6,937 bases of DNA from Natronohydrobacter sp. (lineage in GTDB: Bacteria > Pseudomonadota > Alphaproteobacteria > Rhodobacterales > Rhodobacteraceae), in NCBI GenBank assembly GCA_007116445.1, contig SKIM01000128.1, forward strand, positions 1-6,937, given 5' to 3'. Positions 1 through 5,466 of this stretch are shown here, piece by piece. Position numbers and translations under genes: made by a program. Below the pieces are notes generated by a model. The model ran no database searches, had not been told where the DNA came from, and worked only from the letters and a program-made list of their open reading frames with translations. The first letter of the stretch is position 1; each line of letters begins with the position of its first letter.

Positions 1-43
1 CCAGCCCGAAAACACCTGCGCCCATGATCGTCAGATCGGCCAT
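1..43 (-). CDS. FAD-dependent oxidoreductase, N-terminal fragment (probable partner of MnmD)
   Basis: Only the first 14 codons lie in the window, reading MADLTIMGAGVFGL. This is the opening beta strand and GxGxxG-type dinucleotide-binding loop (GAGVFG) of an FAD/NAD-binding Rossmann fold at the extreme N terminus, typical of DAO-family oxidoreductases. Two in-frame ATGs exist, at 49-47 and 43-41. The second is preferred because the strong Shine-Dalgarno GGAGGA (56-51) sits about 7-8 nt from it but only 1 nt from the first. The gene is divergent from an MnmD-like methyltransferase. In E. coli these two activities, FAD-dependent removal of the carboxymethyl group and then methylation of the tRNA wobble uridine, are fused in MnmC. 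I therefore infer that this is the separated oxidoreductase half. The fragment is too short to exclude another DadA-like oxidoreductase. Confidence 0.7.
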   Translation of the reverse strand, partial: MADLTIMGAGVFGL

Positions 44-102
44 TGTCATTTCCTCCACGTCCCGGCAAGACTTACTGAACATGTGACATATAGCGGGCGA
101 AG
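44..102. promoter_or_regulatory. Divergent intergenic region, presumed back-to-back promoters
   Basis: These 59 bp separate the start codons of two divergent genes, so promoters for both probably lie here or run into the coding ends. The minus-strand gene has a strong GGAGGA ribosome site (56-51). The plus-strand gene has only a weak purine stretch (GGGCGAAG) directly before its ATG. The AT-richest part is at about 79-92 (ACATGT, then ACATATAG). It could supply a -10-like element on either strand, but I found no convincing -35 partner at 16-18 nt. The promoter assignment rests on gene geometry, not on a clear motif. Confidence 0.4.
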
Positions 103-756
103 ATGCACGACCAGCATGCGCAACTTGACTGGAAGGACGGCGAGATTCCCGTCTCGACCCGGTTCGACGATCCCTATTTCTCGCTCCAGAGCGGGCTGGA
201 GGAGACGCGCCATGTGTTCCTGCGGGGCAATGACCTGCCCGAGCGTGCGCGCCCTGGCTTCCACATCGCCGAGTTGGGGTTTGGGACGGGGCTGAACATG
301 CTGGCAACTGCGGCGCTGCTGGACAAAGGCCCCATCTACTACACCAGTTTCGAGGCCTATCCGGTGCTGCCCGATGACATGGCCCGCGCGCTTGCGGCAT
401 TTCCCGAATTGCCGAGCGCAGAGCTGATCGCTCAGTGGCGCACAGGCGCGCGGCGCTTCCGCCTTGGTGCGCTGGAGGTCGAGGTGATCGTGGGCGACGC
501 GCGCGAGACCCTGCCGCGCTGGACGGGGCGCGCAGATGCCTGGTATCTCGACGGGTTCGCGCCTGCGAAAAACCCCGAACTGTGGTCCGACGCGCTGATG
601 GCAGAGGTGGGCGCGCATACTGCCCCTCGCGGCACATTCGCGACCTATACGGCGGCAGGCCATGTGCGCCGGGCACTGGGCGCTGCGGGGTTCAGCGTCA
701 CCCGCGCCCCCGGTTTCGGCCGCAAGCGCCATATGAGCACAGGCTACCTGCGATGA
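103..756 (+). CDS. mnmD: tRNA 5-methylaminomethyl-2-thiouridine methyltransferase, MnmD-like
   Basis: This is a 217-aa stand-alone version of the methyltransferase domain of MnmC. The known reaction is SAM-dependent methylation of 5-aminomethyl-(2-thio)uridine at tRNA wobble position 34, giving mnm5(s2)U, in the cytoplasm. Visible signatures are the N-terminal block QLDWKDGEIPVS (7-18) with FDDPYFS (21-27), the SAM-binding loop AELGFGTGLN (56-65), the acidic EAYP after the second strand (84-87), GDARE (131-135), and the family hallmark YLDGFAPAKNPELW (148-161), whose Asp150 is in the catalytic region. ATYTAAGHVRRAL (180-192) and GFGRKRHM (204-211) follow. The length suits a single-domain MnmD rather than the roughly 650-aa fused MnmC. 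The start puts the conserved N-terminal block seven residues in, although its ribosome site is weak. The stop overlaps the next gene's ATG by 4 nt (ATGA), implying translational coupling. Confidence 0.88.
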   Translation: MHDQHAQLDWKDGEIPVSTRFDDPYFSLQSGLEETRHVFLRGNDLPERARPGFHIAELGFGTGLNMLATAALLDKGPIYYTSFEAYPVLPDDMARALAAFPELPSAELIAQWRTGARRFRLGALEVEVIVGDARETLPRWTGRADAWYLDGFAPAKNPELWSDALMAEVGAHTAPRGTFATYTAAGHVRRALGAAGFSVTRAPGFGRKRHMSTGYLR

Positions 757-1622
757 GCCCGCAAAACAACACGCTCGGCATCTGGCTGATGGTCGCCACG
801 GCCTTCATTTTCGCGCTGCAGGACGGACTGTCGCGCCATCTGGCGGGCGAATACAATGTCTTCATGATCATCATGATCCGCTACTGGTTCTTCGCCAGTT
901 TCGTGATCGTGGTCGCGGCGCGCAAGGCTGGTGGCATCCGTCAGGCAGCAGCGACGAAACAGCCCGTCTTGCAGGCCTTTCGCGGGGTGCTGCTGGCGCT
1001 GGAGGTCTGCGTGATGGTCACGGCCTTCGTGGTCCTGGGGCTGGTTGAAAGCCATGCGGTCTTCGCCGTCTATCCGTTGCTGATCGCCGCGTTGTCAGGC
1101 CCGGTCCTGGGTGAAAAGGTCGGCTGGCGGCGCTGGGCCGCCATCGCCATCGGGTTCATCGGCGTGCTGATCATCCTGCAGCCCGGATATGGCGTTTTCC
1201 AGCCTGCGGCGTTGATCCCGCTTCTGGCAGCCTTCATGTTCGCGCTCTACGGCCTGTTGACGCGCTATGTCGCGCGTCAGGACAGTGCAGCGGTCAGCTT
1301 TTTCTGGACGGGCACGACCGGCGCGGTCGCCATGACGCTGATCGGCATCTGGTTCTGGGAGCCGATGGCAGAAGGCGACTGGCTCTGGATGGGGCTTCTT
1401 TGCGTGACCTCGGCCTTCAGTCATTTCCTGCTGATCCGCGCCTATGAAGTCGCCGAGGCGAGTGCCGTGCAACCCTTCGCGTATCTGCAACTGCCTTTTG
1501 CCGCTGGTCTGGGCGTTGTGGTTTTCGCCGAGACGTTGCGCGCGAATGTGATGATCGGGGCCTGCGTCGTGGTCGCCGCGGGGCTGTTCACGCTTTGGCG
1601 CGCGCGGGTGAAAGTGGGCTGA
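753..1622 (+). CDS. EamA/DMT-superfamily transporter
   Basis: This is a 289-aa integral membrane protein with about ten hydrophobic segments, judged by eye near 8-25, 35-56, 74-96, 100-118, 126-143, 152-170, 181-200, 209-227, 240-260 and 264-282. It shows the two-fold internal repeat of the EamA family, with halves at about 8-143 and 152-282. The hallmark LGEKVGWRRW (119-128) closes the first repeat after its fourth helix. The matching part of the second repeat is AYEVAEASAVQPF through FAETL (230-262). Members export or import small metabolites such as amino acids, sugars or nucleotides across the inner membrane, and the sequence does not reveal this one's substrate. The start ATG lies in the ATGA overlap with the methyltransferase gene, so the two are probably co-translated. 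The link to tRNA modification is likely positional only. An alternative upstream start inside the preceding gene is not credible. Confidence 0.9.
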   Translation: MSPQNNTLGIWLMVATAFIFALQDGLSRHLAGEYNVFMIIMIRYWFFASFVIVVAARKAGGIRQAAATKQPVLQAFRGVLLALEVCVMVTAFVVLGLVESHAVFAVYPLLIAALSGPVLGEKVGWRRWAAIAIGFIGVLIILQPGYGVFQPAALIPLLAAFMFALYGLLTRYVARQDSAAVSFFWTGTTGAVAMTLIGIWFWEPMAEGDWLWMGLLCVTSAFSHFLLIRAYEVAEASAVQPFAYLQLPFAAGLGVVVFAETLRANVMIGACVVVAAGLFTLWRARVKVG

Positions 1623-1663
1623 GCGGATTGCGCCCGCGGCCGTGCCATCCTACAGTCGCCGCA

Positions 1664-1681
1664 AAGGAGACAAGGGAGAGG
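1664..1681 (+). promoter_or_regulatory. Ribosome-binding region deciding the start at 1684
   Basis: The purine-rich stretch AAGGAGACAAGGGAGAGG carries two possible Shine-Dalgarno cores, AAGGAG (1664-1669) and GGGAG (1674-1678), upstream of ATG 1684. An in-frame GTG at 1642 could add 14 residues (starting VPSYSRRKGDK), but it lacks a comparable purine tract and would place a charged, non-conserved tail before the first membrane helix. The 61-nt gap after the transporter stop holds no terminator-like hairpin with a T tract, so read-through from the upstream genes is plausible. Confidence 0.6.
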
Positions 1682-1683
1682 GC

Positions 1684-3186
1684 ATGCACAAACTCTGGGT
1701 TCTGGTGGCTGTGCAAGCCACTGTGGCGGCGGCATCGCTGGTGGTGGAAATCGTCGCGGGACGGATGCTCGCGCCCTATGTGGGCATGTCGCTCTATACC
1801 TGGACATCGGTGATCGCAGTGGTGCTGGCCGGGTTTTCGGCGGGGCACTGGATCGGCGGACGGCTGGCCGAATGGCCTGCGGATCGCGCGCTGCGGGCCA
1901 ATGGCTGGGCGATGATCGCGGCAGCGGTCACCACTGCGGGTGCAGTTTTCCTGTTGCGCGGGGTTGCTGGCCCTGTGATCACTGTGCTCGAAGATCCGGT
2001 GGCGGCGATTGTTGCGCTGACGATGCTTGTTTTCTTCCTGCCCTCGTTCTTCGCTGGTATCCCCGCGCCGATCCTGTCGCAAATCGCAGTGCAGCGGAAC
2101 CCGTCACAATCGGGGCGTGCGCTTGGGTCGATGTTCGCCGCTGGCGCCTGGGGCGCGATCATCGGCACCCTGGCGGCGGGGTTCATATTCATCTCGTGGC
2201 TGGGCTCGGTCGGCACGCTGACCTTTGTGACCGTGGTTTATGTTGCAGTGGCGATTTACAGTTTTCTGGCTGCAAATGGCGCGCGCGGCTGGCCCGTGCA
2301 GGGCGCGGTGGCTGCGGTGCTGCCGTTGGCTCTGGCGGCAGCGGCGCTCTGGCGGCCGGATCCCTGCACGCGCGAGAGCGATTATTTCTGCATCCGCGTT
2401 GTTGATATTTCTCCAAGTGAGGCCGAGCCAGTGCGGCTGATGGTGCTCGATCATCTGGTGCATGGCATTTCAGATGGGCTGGACCCGAGCGCGATGCTGA
2501 CACCCCATGGCATGATGCAGGACGGGTTGTCGCGCATGCGCATGGAAGGGCGCGACGCCTGGGACGGGTTCATCATCGGTGGCGGCACTTACACTGTGCC
2601 GCGGGCCTGGGTTGAAATGGGCGAGCCCGTGCAGGTCACTGTGGCCGAGGTCGATCCGATGGTGACCGAGGTGGCCGCGGAGAGCTTCTGGTTTGACCCT
2701 GACAGCGTGCGCGTGGTCCATGCCGATGCGCGCATCGTGCTGAACCGTGAGGAGACGACCTATGACGTGATCCTCGGCGATGCCTTTACCGATATCGCCG
2801 CGCCGCCCCATCTGATCACGCGCGAGTTCTTCGAACTGGCGGCGTCCCGGCTGAACCCGGACGGGGCCTTTCTGATGACCATCATCGACCATATGGACCG
2901 GCTGGACGTGCTGGCCTCGCTGACTGTGACCGCGCGGGAGGTTTTCCCGGAGGTCGAGATCTGGGCTGATCCCAGCCATGATGTGTCGCTGGCGCGCCGC
3001 GTGTTTCTGATGGTCGCAGGCGAGACACGCTCGCCGGTCAGCGAGATCCGCCATGACGGGCCAGAGCCGCGTCGGGCTGTGCGGGTCGCTGAAGCGTCCT
3101 TGCAGCAGATCATCGAGACGCGCCGTGCGATTGTGCTGACCGATGATTTCGCGCCGATTGATCGGCTTCTGGGGACAGGCGGGTGA
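1684..3186 (+). CDS. Membrane-fused spermidine-synthase-like protein (function unassigned)
   Basis: This 500-aa protein has a multi-helix membrane domain fused to a Rossmann domain of the spermidine synthase/methyltransferase type. Hydrophobic segments lie near 4-26, 40-58, 75-92, 106-130, 147-170, 174-196 and 205-223. The first two enclose EIVAGRMLAPYVG (22-34), a motif usual for membrane-fused SpeE homologues. The soluble part begins with a cysteine pair (C228, C236). It then shows the glycine loop FIIGGGTYTVPRAW (296-309), the acidic strand end VAEVDPMV (320-327), HADAR (346-350), YDVILGDAFTD (360-370), TREFFE (379-384) and the C-terminal TDDFAPIDRLL (486-496). Canonical polyamine-site motifs are altered: GGGDG is GGGTY and DxxD is DAFTD. 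Genuine spermidine synthesis is therefore doubtful. A general label such as fused MFS/spermidine-synthase-family protein is safest. The gene ends at a bidirectional terminator and may be co-transcribed with the transporter. Confidence 0.8.
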   Translation: MHKLWVLVAVQATVAAASLVVEIVAGRMLAPYVGMSLYTWTSVIAVVLAGFSAGHWIGGRLAEWPADRALRANGWAMIAAAVTTAGAVFLLRGVAGPVITVLEDPVAAIVALTMLVFFLPSFFAGIPAPILSQIAVQRNPSQSGRALGSMFAAGAWGAIIGTLAAGFIFISWLGSVGTLTFVTVVYVAVAIYSFLAANGARGWPVQGAVAAVLPLALAAAALWRPDPCTRESDYFCIRVVDISPSEAEPVRLMVLDHLVHGISDGLDPSAMLTPHGMMQDGLSRMRMEGRDAWDGFIIGGGTYTVPRAWVEMGEPVQVTVAEVDPMVTEVAAESFWFDPDSVRVVHADARIVLNREETTYDVILGDAFTDIAAPPHLITREFFELAASRLNPDGAFLMTIIDHMDRLDVLASLTVTAREVFPEVEIWADPSHDVSLARRVFLMVAGETRSPVSEIRHDGPEPRRAVRVAEASLQQIIETRRAIVLTDDFAPIDRLLGTGG

Positions 3187-3222
3187 CTTGTCTGCAGCCA
3201 TGAAAGGCTTTTTCGTCAGTTG

Positions 3223-3254
3223 AAAAAAGCAGGGCCGTGGCCCTGCTTTTCTTT
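3223..3254. terminator. Bidirectional intrinsic terminator between convergent genes
   Basis: The inverted repeat AAAAGCAGGGCC (3225-3236) and GGCCCTGCTTTT (3239-3250) forms an 11-12 bp stem with a 2-4 nt loop. Reading plus, the stem runs into TTTTCTTT. Reading minus, the A run 3223-3228 becomes a six-base T tract. It can therefore stop both the plus-strand transcript ending at 3186 and the minus-strand sox transcript ending at 3278. It sits in the only gap (91 nt) between these convergent genes. Confidence 0.93.
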
Positions 3255-3277
3255 GCGTGTCGTATGTCACGCGCAGG

Positions 3278-4540
3278 TCAGCCAAAGATATCGGCCACGA
3301 TCCCGTTATACCAGCCGATGCTTTCCTCATAGGTCTGGCGGCGCAGGTCGGCATCTTCGCCGGTCTGGCTGATGAAGCTCGTCACCGACTCGATCTGCTC
3401 GGCGCCGGGTTCATAGGTCGCACCGACCTTCACCCCGTCATCCGTGGCAATCAGCGACCAGCAGGTGTTGGAATAGCGCGCCGGGAAAATGCGGCTGCCG
3501 GTCAATTCGCCCCGGATCACATTCGCCACGACTTTCGCCTGACTATTGGCCGAGAAACCCGATTTCGGCATTGCGCCCTGATGGCTGGCATCCCCCAGAA
3601 CGAAGATATTCTCGTCCATGGTGGAGCGCATGTCGCCCGGTCGCACGGGTGCCCAGCCCGTATCGTTGGTCAGTCCGGCCAGCTCCGCGATCTTGCCCGC
3701 TTTCTGCGCCGGGATGACATTGACGACATCGGCCTTTTCGACCATCCCGTCGATGATCACTTCCATCTCTTCCGGGCGCACCTCGACATTCTCACCGCCG
3801 AAATCAGGGCCGATCCGCGTGACCATTCCAGGATAATGCCGCTCCCAGCCTTCCTCGAACAGCGCTTGCTTGGAATAGGTTTCTTTCGGGTCGACCACGA
3901 GGATCTTGGCGCTTGGGTTCGACTGCGCAAGCATATGTGCGACCATGCAGACCCTCTCGCCAGGGCCGGGGGGGCAGCGATAGGGGTTCGGGGGCGCAAC
4001 CATGACGAACAGCCCGCCTTCGCGCATCGTCTCGATCTGATGCTTGAGAAGCTGAACCTGTGTGCCGGATTTGTAGGCATGCGGCATCAGGCTTTGCTGG
4101 CTGACATCCCAACCCGGCACGGAGCCTTCGACGAAATCGATGCCCGGAGCGACCACCAGACGATCATAGGGCACCCGCTCGCCCGAGGCCAGCGCCACAG
4201 TCTGCGCGTCGCGATCCACGCCCACAGCCCAGTCATGCACCACATTGACGCCTGTCCGCGCGATATTGCCATAGTCATGGCCGAGCGCGTCATACTCCCA
4301 GAAACCGCCCAGGTAGAGGTTCGAGAAATAGCAGGTATAATAGCGCCGAGAGGGCTCGATCAGGGTCACATCGACGGCCCCATTGCTGTCCTTGGCAATG
4401 TAGCGCGCCACAGTGCCCCCGCCCGAGCCGCCGCCGATCACCACCACGCGCGGGCGCGTCTGCCCCATCAGCGCGGGTGCGGACAGGCTGGCCGTGGCCA
4501 GTGTGGCCGTGCCCAGAAAGCTGCGTCTTTTCAGTTTCAT
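3278..4540 (-). CDS. soxF: SoxF, periplasmic FccB-type sulfide dehydrogenase flavoprotein
   Basis: This 420-aa flavoprotein is related to the flavin subunit of flavocytochrome c sulfide dehydrogenase, which oxidises sulfide in the periplasm and passes electrons to a c-type cytochrome. The N terminus is a Tat signal (KRRSFLG at 4-10, hydrophobic stretch to about 25). Tat export fits a cofactor-loaded flavoprotein. The FAD loop VVVIGGGSGGG is at 32-42 and a second FAD-contact block, GDASHQGAMPKSGFSANSQ, at 316-334. Cys70 in YYTCYFSN matches the family's covalent flavin attachment cysteine. Cys189 (YRCPPGP) and Cys360 (YSNTCWSL) match the redox-active disulfide pair. The C-terminal flavocytochrome-binding domain covers about 350-418. 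The start is ATG 4540, with purines AAGGGAGAG upstream and the Tat motif directly after. The frame stays open up to ATG 4702, but that would bury the signal. Its likely electron partner is SoxE, encoded upstream. Confidence 0.93.
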   Translation of the reverse strand: MKLKRRSFLGTATLATASLSAPALMGQTRPRVVVIGGGSGGGTVARYIAKDSNGAVDVTLIEPSRRYYTCYFSNLYLGGFWEYDALGHDYGNIARTGVNVVHDWAVGVDRDAQTVALASGERVPYDRLVVAPGIDFVEGSVPGWDVSQQSLMPHAYKSGTQVQLLKHQIETMREGGLFVMVAPPNPYRCPPGPGERVCMVAHMLAQSNPSAKILVVDPKETYSKQALFEEGWERHYPGMVTRIGPDFGGENVEVRPEEMEVIIDGMVEKADVVNVIPAQKAGKIAELAGLTNDTGWAPVRPGDMRSTMDENIFVLGDASHQGAMPKSGFSANSQAKVVANVIRGELTGSRIFPARYSNTCWSLIATDDGVKVGATYEPGAEQIESVTSFISQTGEDADLRRQTYEESIGWYNGIVADIFG

Positions 4541-4595
4541 GCACTCTCTCCCTTTGGTACATCGTTCCTGTTTCGCGCCCCTCCTCCCAGAGGTC

Positions 4596-4689
4596 CAGAG
4601 CCGATCCATATGACGGATATCACAGGAAAAAACGCAGGTTCCACAGGGCGCGTCTTGTGCGGAACAGGGGCATCGTCCGGTCGGCTCTG
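4596..4689 (-). repeat. 9-bp inverted repeat enclosing the attenuator-like hairpin
   Basis: CAGAGCCGA (4596-4604) is perfectly complementary in inverted order to TCGGCTCTG (4681-4689), with 76 nt between. In the minus-strand transcript the arms flank the bulged hairpin and T6 run at 4627-4665, so they could close a larger multi-stem structure around it. With spacing this long, a 9-bp match could be chance. The order of elements is what makes it worth recording. Confidence 0.35.
4627..4665 (-). terminator. Candidate attenuator or weak terminator ahead of soxF
   Basis: In the minus-strand transcript GTTCC-GC-ACA (4665-4656) can pair with TGTGGAAC (4645-4638), giving 5 + 3 base pairs with a 2-nt bulge and a 10-nt loop. 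After CTGCG comes a six-base T run (4632-4627). This resembles an intrinsic terminator, but the stem is modest and the T run begins 5 nt after it, so efficiency would be partial. It would lower soxF transcription relative to soxCDE unless it is bypassed. Confidence 0.35.
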
Positions 4690-4699
4690 ACTGGACATT

Positions 4700-4729
4700 C
4701 ATCGCCCCGGTATCAGCTTCGGGGCGATG
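4700..4729 (-). other. Strong intercistronic hairpin directly after soxE
   Basis: CATCGCCCCG (4700-4709) and CGGGGCGATG (4720-4729) form a perfect 10-bp, GC-rich stem with a 10-nt loop, beginning 6 nt past the soxE stop. No T tract follows on the minus strand (AATGTCC), so it is not a classical intrinsic terminator. Such hairpins in polycistronic mRNA often protect the upstream message from 3' exonucleases or mark a processing site. Either would give different amounts of soxCDE and soxF message. Confidence 0.7.
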
Positions 4730-4735
4730 GATTTC

Positions 4736-5464
4736 TTATTCGCGGCCAAGTTCGCGGAAATAGGCGGCGAGCGCGGCGATTTCTTCCTCATCGAGGCGCT
4801 GCGCGACGGATTGCATCACTTCATGCGGGCGCAATTTCTGCTTGTAGGCATGCATGGCGACAACGAAATCTTCCTCTGGCCAGCCGACGATCCCCGGAAT
4901 CCCGGCATGGTCGCCTGATCGCTGATGACAGGTGGTGCATTCACTGCTCAGGAATTCACCATATTCGATATCACCTTCGATCGAGAGGATTTCAGCAGAC
5001 AGATTGACTTCACGCCCGCGCGCGGTCGGCGCGGCTTCGGGAATGTTCTGAGGCTGGTCGGAATAGGCGCGCATATAGGCAATCAGATCGGCGCGACGTT
5101 CAGGATCGCTCAAGCCGCGATAGGACATGCGCGTTCCCGAGACGAGCGCACGGGGATTTTCGATATAGGCATCCAGACGCCGCAGATCCCAGCGCAGGCC
5201 GTCACGACCCTGACGCAGCAGTGCTTCTGAATAGCGAAAATCGTCATGGCTACCCGCGCCGCGATCGAAGATGCGGTTCAGATGCGGCCCGATCCGGTGT
5301 TGCGCACCGTCCCCGATCTGGTGGCAGCTGGCACATTCGCGCCGGTAGATCTCGGCCCCCGCTGTGGCGTCCCCGATGGGGATGGCCTGAGCGACAGTTT
5401 GCACCGGGGCCAGCAAGGCCCCGATGCAGAAGAGGAGTTTCAGTGGTTGTTTCACTGGCCGCAC
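4736..5464 (-). CDS. soxE: SoxE, periplasmic diheme cytochrome c
   Basis: This 242-aa secreted cytochrome has two haem domains. A Sec signal peptide (residues 1 to about 27, ending VAQA) precedes domain 1, with haem motif CASCH at 44-48 and probable axial Met113 in GTRMSYRGL. Domain 2 has CTTCH at 176-180 and a likely axial Met217 in LRPHEVMQS, a layout like the cytochrome subunit (FccA) of flavocytochrome c. SoxE is therefore the expected electron acceptor of SoxF. Domain 1 is a class I cytochrome closely resembling the C-terminal domain of SoxD. The start is GTG at 5464, 2 nt past the soxD stop. An in-frame GTG at 5455 (giving fMet-KQPLKLLF) makes an equally good signal peptide. Neither has a clear Shine-Dalgarno, so translation is probably coupled to soxD. 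The stop is TAA. Confidence 0.9.
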   Translation of the reverse strand: MRPVKQPLKLLFCIGALLAPVQTVAQAIPIGDATAGAEIYRRECASCHQIGDGAQHRIGPHLNRIFDRGAGSHDDFRYSEALLRQGRDGLRWDLRRLDAYIENPRALVSGTRMSYRGLSDPERRADLIAYMRAYSDQPQNIPEAAPTARGREVNLSAEILSIEGDIEYGEFLSSECTTCHQRSGDHAGIPGIVGWPEEDFVVAMHAYKQKLRPHEVMQSVAQRLDEEEIAALAAYFRELGRE

Positions 5465-5466
5465 AC

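Larger units (their letters stand above)
4541..4735 (-). promoter_or_regulatory. 195-nt structured soxE-soxF intercistronic region
   Basis: This is the only sizeable gap in the sox run, whose other visible junctions overlap or abut. In transcript order it holds a 10-bp hairpin just after the soxE stop, one arm of a 9-bp inverted repeat, a bulged hairpin followed by T6, the second arm of that repeat, and the soxF ribosome site. No convincing -35/-10 pair was found, so a separate soxF promoter is possible but not shown. The frame in phase with soxF is open across most of the gap, but it contains no recognisable protein motif. Confidence 0.5.

Noticed and set aside
79..84. ACATGT palindrome in the divergent promoter region as a possible operator
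   Set aside because: A 6-bp palindrome is too short, and the flanks do not extend it into a convincing dyad.
46..732. Long minus-strand open frame (about 228 codons) opposite mnmD
   Set aside because: It is antisense to a clearly recognised methyltransferase, rich in Arg/His/Pro as expected of a GC shadow frame, and shows no domain.
1642..1683. GTG start 14 codons upstream for the SpeE-like membrane protein
   Set aside because: The added residues are basic and hydrophilic and overlap the purine-rich ribosome site that serves ATG 1684.
103..3186. Functional link between the mnmD/transporter/SpeE-like group and the sox genes
   Set aside because: They are convergent and separated by a strong bidirectional terminator. 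No shared motif or pathway connects tRNA modification with sulfur oxidation here.
3257..4690. Long plus-strand open frame (about 477 codons) opposite soxF
   Set aside because: It mirrors the soxF reading frame. The His/Arg/Asp-rich translation has no domain, while the minus strand encodes an unmistakable flavoprotein.
4541..4702. In-frame 54-codon N-terminal extension of soxF from ATG 4702, cysteine-rich (seven Cys)
   Set aside because: It would place the twin-arginine motif about 58 residues in, it starts inside a hairpin arm, and it has no good ribosome site. ATG 4540 with AAGGGAGAG fits far better. The open frame is most likely chance in GC-rich DNA.
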